A stretch of 6,919 bases of DNA from Melioribacteraceae bacterium (GTDB lineage: Bacteria; Bacteroidota; Ignavibacteria; Ignavibacteriales; Melioribacteraceae): assembly GCA_027858595.1 (NCBI GenBank), contig JAQICK010000302.1, positions 1 through 6,919 on the forward strand. Reading direction: 5' to 3'. Made by a program: the position numbers and the translations under genes. The notes beneath the pieces were generated by a model. It did no database searches. It worked only from the letters and a program-made list of their open reading frames with translations, and had not been told where the DNA came from. Positions 1 to 6,476 of the stretch are shown piece by piece (position 1 is the first letter of the stretch; the number at the start of each line of letters is the position of its first letter).

Positions 1-834
1 AAACAAATTTCTGAAGTTGTAAAAAGGAAATATGAAGTCTCTGGAGCAAGCTTGCAAAATATTATTCAAGTTGAGGTACAAATAACAAGAGAAGATGATA
101 GAATTGTAGCGTTGGATGGAAAAGAGAATGGAATTGTTTCTGAATTAAATGCACTTCTATTGAGGGATGATAATTCTCCAATTACTACTGATGAAATTGC
201 ATCTGTCGGAGAAAATAAATTTTCTTCTAAATCTCTAATTGAAGTTGCGAACTTGTATCGCCCATTTTTAAAAGGGATTCAAATAGCAGAACAAAAATCA
301 AAATTGATGGAACGCTCAGCTGAATATTCCTACTATCCAAATTTTCAAGTTGGAATGCAATATATGCTAAGAGAGCATTCCTCAGTGTCCGGACAAAACT
401 GGAATGATTTTTTCTCTGTAATTGTTGGAATCTCACTACCTCTTAATTATGGTGGCAAATACTCTGCACAAGTTGAAGAAGCTCAATATTTACAATCTTT
501 ATACAGAGAGCAATATAGTTCTTCAGTCCAGACATTGAATCAATCATTCGGCAATATTTCATCTAAGTTAAATGAATTGCAAATTCGCAATAAATTAATT
601 TCTGGGACCTTGCTTCCTCAAGCGGAACAAGCATTCCAAGCTTCACTTGCTGATTATCAAGTTGGAAGAATTGATTTTGTAAATGTGATAAACACTGAAA
701 ATGATATTCTAAAAATTAAAACTGATTTATTAAAAATTAAAACTGAATATGCAAAAAATGTTGTAACACTTGAATTTTTAATCGGAAAAGAGATTAGTGG
801 GAATGTTGCAAAAGATAATGGAGAATCAAAATGA
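1..834 (+). CDS. TolC-family outer-membrane efflux channel, CusC-like, 5' end missing
   Basis: The reading frame is open from the first base, so the true start lies upstream; the TTG at 52 is not a credible start. The visible 277 residues are the C-terminal two thirds of an outer-membrane factor, the family whose trimers form the channel that carries RND pump substrates out of the cell. Seen (residue 1 = base 1): the end of the first OEP repeat (YEVSG near 11, then an amphipathic helix to about 55), then the second repeat with a long helix (80-110), two beta strands for the outer-membrane barrel (about 115-123 and 137-148, ending in the typical LPL.YGGK), and two long coiled-coil helices (154-203 and 205-262) with the family pattern YQVGRIDFVNVI and LEFLIGKE. 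Family members are usually 400-450 residues, so roughly 130-170 are missing. The stop overlaps the adaptor start by 4 bp, which with the pump downstream makes it the channel of a Cus-type exporter. Substrate specificity cannot be read from this protein. Confidence 0.9.
   Translation, partial: KQISEVVKRKYEVSGASLQNIIQVEVQITREDDRIVALDGKENGIVSELNALLLRDDNSPITTDEIASVGENKFSSKSLIEVANLYRPFLKGIQIAEQKSKLMERSAEYSYYPNFQVGMQYMLREHSSVSGQNWNDFFSVIVGISLPLNYGGKYSAQVEEAQYLQSLYREQYSSSVQTLNQSFGNISSKLNELQIRNKLISGTLLPQAEQAFQASLADYQVGRIDFVNVINTENDILKIKTDLLKIKTEYAKNVVTLEFLIGKEISGNVAKDNGESK
710..746 (+). repeat. 16-bp direct repeat at 21-bp spacing inside the channel gene
   Basis: TAAAAATTAAAACTGA occurs exactly at 710-725 and again at 731-746. 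The 21-bp period equals seven codons, so the repeat encodes two consecutive heptads (ILKIKTD and LLKIKTE) in the last coiled-coil helix of the channel protein. It keeps the reading frame. Either a local heptad duplication or convergence under heptad constraint in AT-rich DNA would explain it; the exact base identity favours duplication. Confidence 0.7.
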
Positions 835-2513
835 AAAGTAAAATATTAACATACACCCTTATCCTTGTTGTGGGGATTACACTTGGAGTTGGTGGATATT
901 ACATAGCATCTATAAATAGTTCGACTTCTATTGATAATCATGAAGCAGAAACCCTTTACACATGTGGTATGCATCCAAATATTATAGAAAGTGAACCTGG
1001 CACTTGCCCCATTTGCGGAATGAATTTAACGAAAATTAAAGGTTCAAAAAAGAATGTACCAATTGATTCCAAAGATAGAAAAATTATATACTACCGTGCA
1101 CCAATGAACCCAAATGAAGTTTATGATGAACCTGGCAAATCGCAAATGGGGATGGATTTAGTTCCAGTTTATGAAGATGAAGGCGGTGCATCTGGTGTTG
1201 TTACTGTGGATGGATCTGTTCTACAAAGCATGAATGTAAAGATGGAATTTGTTAAAAGTAAAAACTTATCATCTGTTATTTACACTAACGGAAATCTACA
1301 AACGGACGAAAGGAAAGAGTTTGCCCTTTCAACCAAATTTGATGGCTGGATTGAAAAACTATACATAAACTTTGTTGGACAAAAAGTTAGTAAAGGTCAA
1401 AAGCTTGTTGATATTTATTCTCCTAAACTCGTGGCGGCACAACAAGAATTACTTACGGCAGTAAATTACGAATCAGCAATAAATGGTTCATCAAAGGGTG
1501 AAATGATTTCAAATGCAAAAAGAAAATTGGAACTATTTGATATCAGCAATGAGGATATAGACAAAATAATTAAAACCAAAGAGACAAATAAATATATGAC
1601 TTTATATGCACCTTTTAGTGGAACAGTGCTTTCAAAAAATGTGATAGAAGGTGAAATGGTAAAAGCTGGCATGGAAATAATAAAGATGGCAGACTTATCA
1701 ACTCTGTGGTTAAAAGCAGACATATATGAAAGTGACCTTGGTAAAGTTAGTATTGGATCTCAAGCCGAAGCTAATTTTAGCTACAATGCTGGAAAAACAT
1801 ATAAAGGCAAAATATCATTTATTTATCCAACTATTAATCCAACAAGTAGAACGGCAACTGTTAGAATTGACTTAACAAATAATAATCATGAGTTAAAACC
1901 ATCAATGTTTGGTAATGTTACTATTAAGGGAAATAATCTAGGCGAAGTATTGGTAGTATCAGAAACTGCCATTTTACGAAGTGGGAAAAATAATATTGTT
2001 ATCCTTTCGCTTGGTGAAGGGAAATTTAAACCAGTTGATGTAAAGCTTGGATTATATTCAGAAGGTTACTATCAAATTCTTTCTGGCTTAAAACTAAATG
2101 ATGTATTTGTCAGTTCCGGTCAATTTATGATTGATTCCGAAAGTAATCTTCGTTCTGCTGTTAAATTATTTACTTCTGATAAATCGAGTAAAGTGAAAAA
2201 AGAAGTGATGAGTGACGATGAGATGAAAAACATGAATACCGATTCTGAGGAAAAGAAAGATATGACCTCTAATTCAAAAGAGAAAGTAACCACCGAAGAA
2301 CACAATCATGAATCTTCAATCGTTCATACTGGAATTATTGATGTAGAATCAATTGATAAAAATGGTGATGGAAAAGTTTTTCAAGATCCCATGGACTGGA
2401 ATGTAATTTCAGATTCTGAAGGTAGATGCCCACTATGTGGAATGTTTCTGAAAGAAGTAACAATTGACGAAGCAAAAATGAATTTAAAAATGAATGGATT
2501 TGAATATAAATAG
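831..2513 (+). CDS. cusB: CusB-like RND periplasmic adaptor with N-terminal HMBD segments and an extra C-terminal metal-binding module
   Basis: This 560-residue membrane-fusion protein bridges the CusA-type pump and the outer-membrane channel and, in characterised CusB, hands periplasmic Cu(I)/Ag(I) to the pump. Seen in order: an N-terminal hydrophobic anchor (5-26); a heavy-metal-binding segment (43-68) with C45-G-M47 and C59-P-I-C62-G-M64; a second segment (86-116) with M92 and M106-G-M108, which aligns with the three metal-binding methionines of E. coli CusB (M21/M36/M38 as I recall them); barrel-sandwich halves (about 165-200 and 255-290, LYAPFSGTVL) around a short helical hairpin; a beta-barrel (290-370); a membrane-proximal domain (375-440); a charged Met/His linker (447-497: M460, M465, M468, M478, H491, H493); and a C-terminal module (504-545) with D-x-N-x-D-G and C533-P-L-C536-G-M538. 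The last module is beyond the usual CusB end. The start is supported by GGAG at 820-823, 7 bases upstream, and by the ATGA overlap with the channel gene, which suggests translational coupling. Metal choice (Cu/Ag) is inferred. Confidence 0.95.
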   Translation: MKSKILTYTLILVVGITLGVGGYYIASINSSTSIDNHEAETLYTCGMHPNIIESEPGTCPICGMNLTKIKGSKKNVPIDSKDRKIIYYRAPMNPNEVYDEPGKSQMGMDLVPVYEDEGGASGVVTVDGSVLQSMNVKMEFVKSKNLSSVIYTNGNLQTDERKEFALSTKFDGWIEKLYINFVGQKVSKGQKLVDIYSPKLVAAQQELLTAVNYESAINGSSKGEMISNAKRKLELFDISNEDIDKIIKTKETNKYMTLYAPFSGTVLSKNVIEGEMVKAGMEIIKMADLSTLWLKADIYESDLGKVSIGSQAEANFSYNAGKTYKGKISFIYPTINPTSRTATVRIDLTNNNHELKPSMFGNVTIKGNNLGEVLVVSETAILRSGKNNIVILSLGEGKFKPVDVKLGLYSEGYYQILSGLKLNDVFVSSGQFMIDSESNLRSAVKLFTSDKSSKVKKEVMSDDEMKNMNTDSEEKKDMTSNSKEKVTTEEHNHESSIVHTGIIDVESIDKNGDGKVFQDPMDWNVISDSEGRCPLCGMFLKEVTIDEAKMNLKMNGFEYK

Positions 2514-2595
2514 GAACACAGATTTTTATGATTGCTATGATTTTTAAGATAAAACAATCAGCTAGAATCATAAGTATTATAAAGATCAGCGTTCC
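2513..2595 (+). repeat. 83-bp imperfect palindrome with 9-bp periodicity between cusB and cusA
   Basis: The ends are GGAAC (2513-2517) and GTTCC (2591-2595). Pairing the arms inward from both ends, 27 of the first 32 positions pair (24 Watson-Crick, 3 G-U), with mismatches at 2518, 2520 and 2533-2535; the central roughly 19 bases do not pair. The left arm is also a tandem 9-mer array: GATTTTTAT (2521-2529), GATTGCTAT (2530-2538), GATTTTTAA (2539-2547), then GAT. The right arm on the other strand has the same period: GATCTTTAT, AATACTTAT, GATTCTAGC. The element starts on the last base of the cusB stop codon and ends 7 bases before the cusA Shine-Dalgarno, filling nearly the whole gap. It looks like a dispersed, non-coding palindromic repeat; as RNA it should fold into a long hairpin inside the operon message. 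A family assignment cannot be made from one copy. Confidence 0.8.
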
Positions 2596-2613
2596 AATCT
2601 TTGGAGAATTAAA

Positions 2614-5600
2614 ATGGTAACAACAGATAATCAAAAAGATGGCTTAATTGCAAGGATAATTGAGTGGTCAATTAATAATAAGTTTATGGTTATTATTCTT
2701 ACTCTAGCAATGATAGCAGGTGGGTTATATGCACTTAAAAATATTCCACTTGATGCTCAGCCAGATTTAAGTGATGTGCAAGTAATTATATACACAGACT
2801 ATGCAGGACAGGGTCCGCAAATTGTTGAGGAACAAGTCACTTATCCCATGACGACAAAGATGCTCTCTGTTCCGTTTGCTCAAACCGTACGTGGATATTC
2901 CTTCTTTGGTTTTTCAATGGTATACATAATATTTGAGGATGGTACTGATATTTACTGGGCTCGAAGTCGTGTACTTGAATATCTAAGTTCACTTCAAAAA
3001 GATATGCCAGCAGGCGTGACGCCAACACTTGGCCCAGATGCTACAGGACTAGGATGGGTTTATCAATATGTGCTAAAGTCGGATAAACGAGATTTGCAAG
3101 AATTACGCTCTATTCAAGATTGGTTTTTAAGATATGAGCTTTCTGCGCTTCCAGGAGTTTCAGAAGTAGCCAGTATCGGTGGCTATGTAAAACAATATCA
3201 AGTGAATGTTGACCCAAATAAATTGGCATCGTTTGGAATTCCATTAAGCAAAGTTAAAATGGCTATAAAGGAAAGCAATAATGATGTTGGTGGTCGATTA
3301 CTAGAGATTAGTGAAATGGAATTTATGGTTCGCGGTCTTGGGTATATTAAAAACAAAGAAGATTTAAGAAAAATTGCTATCGGCTATAATGCCAAAACTG
3401 GAACACCAATTTATTTGGAAAATGTTGCATCAATTGATATTGGTCCAGAATTGCGTAGAGGAGCTGCAGATTGGAATGGTGAAGGAGAAACGGTTGGCGG
3501 CATTATTGTTATGCGGTATGGTGAAAATGCACTGGATGTGATTAACCGAGCAAAGGAAAGGTTGGAAGAACTAAAATCTTCCCTTCCTGAAGATGTTCAA
3601 ATAATTACGGCTTATGATAGGTCGGATTTAATTAACTCTGCTATTGATAATTTAAAATGGACATTAATTGAGGAAAGCATAATTGTATCACTAATAATCA
3701 TAATATTTTTGATGCATTTTCGTAGCTCGCTTGTTGCAATTATTACTTTACCAACCGCAGTACTTGCTGCGTATATTGTAATGTATTATCAAGGAATAAA
3801 TGCTAACATAATGTCGCTTGGAGGAATCGCAATTGCAATTGGAGCTATGGTGGATGCCGCAATTGTGATGGTAGAAAATTCCCACACTCATTTAGCGCAT
3901 GAGCAAAAATTGCCATTAGAACAGCAACGTCCACATTGGACACTAATTCTTGCATCTGCAAAAGAAGTGGGTCCTTCAATATTTTATTCACTTCTTATAA
4001 TTTCAGTTTCCTTTTTGCCAGTGTTTACATTGGAGCAACAAGAAGGTAGATTATTTAAGCCACTTGCATTTACGAAGACCTATTCGATGGGAGCCGCTGC
4101 AATACTTGCTGTAACAATAGTGCCTGTGCTTCTTGGTTATTTTGTGCGTGGTAAAATGCGTGCGGAAGAAGATAATCCTTTAACAAAATTTCTTGCAAAA
4201 ATTTATCATCCTATTGTTGATTTTGTTATGAAAAAAAGATGGGCTGTTATTGCTACAGCTGCTATTTTGGTTGCTATTACAATCATTCCTTATTCAAAAC
4301 TTGGTTCTGAGTTTATGCCTCCATTATATGAAGGTGATTTACTTTATATGCCAACTACCCTTCCTGGGATATCAATAACCAAAGCAAAGGAAATACTTCA
4401 GCAAACAGATAGGATTATTAAAACTTTTCCAGAAGTTAAATCTGTATTTGGCAAAATTGGTCGCGCCGAAACTGCAACTGATCCCGCTCCCCTTTCAATG
4501 ATTGAAACTACAATTCAGTTAAAGCCCCAGGAGGAATGGCGCCCAGGAGTAACACCAGAATCATTGATAGAGGAAATGAATTCTGCAATTCAAATTCCTG
4601 GATTAACAAACGCTTGGACAATGCCAATTAAAACTCGTATTGATATGCTTGCAACGGGAATTAAAACGCCTGTTGGAATAAAAATTGGTGGTCCAGATTT
4701 AGAAGTATTGCAGAAGATTGGTAAAGAAATTGAACAAGTAGCTAAAACAATTAAGGGAACACGCTCTGCCTATGCGGAACGCTCTGTTGGAGGTAACTAT
4801 CTAGACTTTAATATTAACCGTGAAGCTATTGCTCGCTATGGATTAACAATTAATGATGTTCAAGATATTATTATGTCGGCAATAGGTGGAATGAATATAA
4901 CTAAAACTGTTGAAGGTCTGGAACGCTATTCAGTTAATTTAAGATATCAAAGAGATTATCGTAGTAACATTGAAGATCTTAAAAGAGTTCGTATTCCTAT
5001 ACCAAATGGAGGTAACGTCTTGCTTTCTGATGTGGCAGATCTTGAAATCAAGAAAGGTCCACCCATGATTAAGTCTGAAAATGCAAGACCAAATGCCTGG
5101 GTTTACATTGACATTGAAGATATTGATGTTGGAACTTATGTTGAAAATGCGAAAGGGATAATTTCAAGAGAAGTTGAAATACCAACTGGTTACTCAATAA
5201 TCTGGAGTGGACAATATGAATATATGGAACGTTCAAGCGAAAAACTTGCAATGGTAATTCCAATTACTTTGTTGATTGTAATAATGCTGCTATATATTAA
5301 TACAAAATCGTGGACAAAAACTGGAATAGTGCTGCTTGCAATGCCGTTCTCTCTAGTTGGTGCAATTTGGTTTTTGTATTTGGCTGGATTTAACATGAGC
5401 GTTGCAGTATGGGTCGGTATAATTGCACTTCTTGGAGTTGATGCAGAGACGGGAGTAATAATGCTTCTTTACCTAGATCTAGCTTATGAAAAATTCAAAA
5501 AAAATGGAATCCTTAATTCATTTGCAGATTTACGTGAAGCAATATTTGAAGGGGCAGTAAAAAGAATCAGACCCAAAATGATGACAGTTCTTACAACAAT

Positions 5601-5799
5601 GTTAGGATTATTCCCAATAATTATTGGAACTGGAATCGGTTCTGATGTAATGAAAAGAATTGCCGCACCAATGGTTGGAGGAATTATTACAAGCTTTTTA
5701 ATGGAATTAACTGTTTACCCAGCAATATATTATATCTGGAAGAGGAGAGAAATGAAAAAGGAATTGGGTGTAACGGTTATTCAAGAAGTTAGAAGTTAG
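2614..5799 (+). CDS. cusA: CusA-like heavy-metal efflux RND pump (Cu(I)/Ag(I) type)
   Basis: This is the proton-driven inner-membrane pump of the tripartite exporter, which moves metal ions from periplasm or cytoplasm into the channel. At 1061 residues it is full length (E. coli CusA is 1047). Seen: TM1 (22-41), a periplasmic loop (about 45-345), TM2-TM6 (349-510), TM7 (541-560), a second periplasmic loop (565-875) and TM8-TM12 (878-1042). TM4 reads MSLGGIAIAIGAMVDAAIVM, almost the CusA text, with proton-relay candidate D414; E945 (GVDAETGV) and K988 (RPKMM) fit the other relay residues. M579 (LLYMP), M629 (PLSMIE) and M678 (RIDML) align at a constant +6 offset with the E. coli triad M573/M623/M672; M400, M419 and M492 fit the methionine relay. 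These support Cu(I)/Ag(I) rather than Zn/Co/Cd; no transport is shown. The start follows GGAG at 2603-2606 by 7 bases, and no in-frame ATG lies between it and the upstream stop at 2563. The gene sits 100 bp after cusB across a palindrome. Confidence 0.96.
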   Translation: MVTTDNQKDGLIARIIEWSINNKFMVIILTLAMIAGGLYALKNIPLDAQPDLSDVQVIIYTDYAGQGPQIVEEQVTYPMTTKMLSVPFAQTVRGYSFFGFSMVYIIFEDGTDIYWARSRVLEYLSSLQKDMPAGVTPTLGPDATGLGWVYQYVLKSDKRDLQELRSIQDWFLRYELSALPGVSEVASIGGYVKQYQVNVDPNKLASFGIPLSKVKMAIKESNNDVGGRLLEISEMEFMVRGLGYIKNKEDLRKIAIGYNAKTGTPIYLENVASIDIGPELRRGAADWNGEGETVGGIIVMRYGENALDVINRAKERLEELKSSLPEDVQIITAYDRSDLINSAIDNLKWTLIEESIIVSLIIIIFLMHFRSSLVAIITLPTAVLAAYIVMYYQGINANIMSLGGIAIAIGAMVDAAIVMVENSHTHLAHEQKLPLEQQRPHWTLILASAKEVGPSIFYSLLIISVSFLPVFTLEQQEGRLFKPLAFTKTYSMGAAAILAVTIVPVLLGYFVRGKMRAEEDNPLTKFLAKIYHPIVDFVMKKRWAVIATAAILVAITIIPYSKLGSEFMPPLYEGDLLYMPTTLPGISITKAKEILQQTDRIIKTFPEVKSVFGKIGRAETATDPAPLSMIETTIQLKPQEEWRPGVTPESLIEEMNSAIQIPGLTNAWTMPIKTRIDMLATGIKTPVGIKIGGPDLEVLQKIGKEIEQVAKTIKGTRSAYAERSVGGNYLDFNINREAIARYGLTINDVQDIIMSAIGGMNITKTVEGLERYSVNLRYQRDYRSNIEDLKRVRIPIPNGGNVLLSDVADLEIKKGPPMIKSENARPNAWVYIDIEDIDVGTYVENAKGIISREVEIPTGYSIIWSGQYEYMERSSEKLAMVIPITLLIVIMLLYINTKSWTKTGIVLLAMPFSLVGAIWFLYLAGFNMSVAVWVGIIALLGVDAETGVIMLLYLDLAYEKFKKNGILNSFADLREAIFEGAVKRIRPKMMTVLTTMLGLFPIIIGTGIGSDVMKRIAAPMVGGIITSFLMELTVYPAIYYIWKRREMKKELGVTVIQEVRS

Positions 5800-5804
5800 A
5801 AGTT
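5784..5804 (+). repeat. Three tandem copies of AGAAGTT spanning the cusA stop codon
   Basis: The heptamer AGAAGTT is repeated exactly at 5784-5790, 5791-5797 and 5798-5804, followed by AG. Every junction makes a TAG (5790, 5797, 5804). Because the period is 7, these fall in all three forward frames; the one at 5797 ends cusA. The repeat encodes the last residues (EVRS) of the pump. Confidence 0.85.
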
Positions 5805-5817
5805 AGTACAAATTAAC

Positions 5818-5833
5818 GGAAATATATATTTCC
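5818..5833. promoter_or_regulatory. Perfect 16-bp palindrome upstream of the small metal-binding protein gene
   Basis: GGAAATATATATTTCC is exactly equal to its own reverse complement. It lies 28 bases upstream of the next start codon and just after the cusA stop. The GC pairs at the two ends with an AT core are compatible with a dimeric repressor/activator site or with a small structure in the message. No regulator gene is in the window, so the operator reading is a guess; an AT-rich core alone raises the chance of a fortuitous palindrome. Confidence 0.35.
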
Positions 5834-5861
5834 ACAAATATAAAATAATAGGAGAAACAAG

Positions 5862-6371
5862 ATGAAAAACGTAGTCAAAATAACAACACTTGCTATGGCT
5901 CTTACATTTTTGTCAGCTATGGTCTTATCAGCCCAACAACATAATATGGGTAATATGCATAAAGGCGATAGTAAAACACAAAAAATGGACATGAAAAAAA
6001 TAGACAAAAATAATGATGGAGTTATTTATCAATGTCCAATGAAATGTGAAGCAAGTGACGAAGCAGGTGAATGTTCAAAATGTGGAATGAAGCTAAAGGA
6101 AGTTTCAGTAACAAACACAACAAAAGCTGTGAAATGTGAAGGAAATGAAAAGAGCTGTTGTGGTGATAAAGAAGGAATGGATAAGAAAAATGAAATGATA
6201 AAAAAAAATAATCATATGAAACAAAAAATGGGAAATCAATCTATTTCCAAAAGCATTGACATAAACAATGATGGCATTGTTTACGAATGCCCAATGAAGT
6301 GTGAACCAGCAAGTGATAAACCTGGTGATTGTTCGAAATGTGGTATGAAATTAAAAGAAGTTACAATTTAA
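5862..6371 (+). CDS. Exported small protein with two Cys/Met heavy-metal-binding (HMBD-type) modules
   Basis: This 169-residue protein has a signal peptide (basic MKNVVK, hydrophobic 8-23, likely cleavage after VLSA at 24) and so should act in the periplasm. The mature part has a Met/His-rich stretch (H27, M29, M32, H33, M42, M44), module 1 (47-83: D48-x-N-x-D-G, then C58-P-M60-K-C62 and C71-S-K-C74-G-M76), a linker with C92, C99, C100 and Met/His residues, and module 2 (132-169: D133-x-N-x-D-G, C143-P-M145-K-C147, C157-S-K-C160-G-M162). The modules are clear internal duplicates at protein level but diverged at DNA level, so the duplication is not recent. HMBD motifs also occur at the N-terminus of CusB adaptors and in copper ATPases. 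Position 62 bp after cusA suggests a periplasmic Cu/Ag binder or chaperone feeding the pump, in the place of CusF; this is inference. It is not a CusF homologue by visible motifs. AGGAG at 5850-5854, 7 bases upstream, sets the start. Confidence 0.88.
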   Translation: MKNVVKITTLAMALTFLSAMVLSAQQHNMGNMHKGDSKTQKMDMKKIDKNNDGVIYQCPMKCEASDEAGECSKCGMKLKEVSVTNTTKAVKCEGNEKSCCGDKEGMDKKNEMIKKNNHMKQKMGNQSISKSIDINNDGIVYECPMKCEPASDKPGDCSKCGMKLKEVTI

Positions 6372-6426
6372 CAAACTATTAATTACTCATATACACGAAG
6401 ATAAAGAAACTTTAAATTGTTTTTTA

Positions 6427-6454
6427 TTCCCAAGTCAAATTGATGACTTGGGAA
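6427..6454 (+). terminator. Stem-loop, probable end of the cus transcript
   Basis: TTCCCAAGTCA (6427-6437) and TGACTTGGGAA (6444-6454) form a perfect 11-bp stem with a 6-base loop, AATTGA. It begins 55 bases after the stop of the small metal-binding gene. The T-run (6420-6425) lies before the stem rather than after it, and the following GTTAAATATAAAA is AT-rich without a proper U-tract, so it may be a weak or factor-assisted terminator, or a 3'-end stabilising structure. Confidence 0.55.
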
Positions 6455-6476
6455 GTTAAATATAAAATATTATAAT
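6448..6476 (+). promoter_or_regulatory. Candidate sigma-70-type promoter for the DUF302 gene
   Basis: TTGGGA (6448-6453, four of six matches to TTGACA) is separated by 17 bases from a perfect TATAAT (6471-6476). Transcription would start near 6483 and give a leader of about 30 bases before the ATG at 6515. The -35 box lies in the right arm of the preceding stem-loop, so termination and initiation signals overlap. The surrounding DNA is very AT-rich, so a chance TATAAT is possible, and Bacteroidota-type sigma factors use a different consensus. Confidence 0.4.

Noticed and set aside
52..834. A complete gene beginning at the TTG at 52
   Set aside because: The frame is open without a stop to base 1 and the upstream residues (YEVSG and the preceding helix) continue the TolC-family pattern, so the gene runs in from outside the window.
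1466..1723. Minus-strand ORF of 85 codons inside cusB
   Set aside because: Its hydrophobic, serine-rich translation is the expected shadow of the Lys/Glu-rich coding strand, and no family is recognised.
504..2465. True calcium-binding EF-hand or dockerin domain in the adaptor
   Set aside because: Only half the loop consensus is present, position 12 is proline, and no flanking helices are evident, so it is recorded as an EF-hand-like turn and not as a domain.
2514..2613. Small peptide gene or intrinsic terminator between cusB and cusA
   Set aside because: The forward frames contain early stops and no Shine-Dalgarno/ATG pair other than that of cusA; the hairpin lacks a following T-run, and its long arms with 9-bp periodicity look like a repeat rather than a standard terminator.
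2335..2634. Minus-strand ORF of 99 codons across the cusB end, the palindrome and the cusA start
   Set aside because: It is antisense to two well-supported genes, runs through the palindrome, has no recognisable domain and is explained by AT-rich composition.
5813..5844. Promoter for the small metal-binding gene (TTAACG ... TATAAA)
   Set aside because: The spacing is about 20 bases and both boxes are weak in AT-rich DNA; the short gap to cusA fits co-transcription.
5813..6007. Minus-strand ORF of 64 codons with hydrophobic translation
   Set aside because: It is the antisense of the leader and signal peptide of the small metal-binding gene; the + strand gene has a Shine-Dalgarno, a signal peptide and duplicated motifs.
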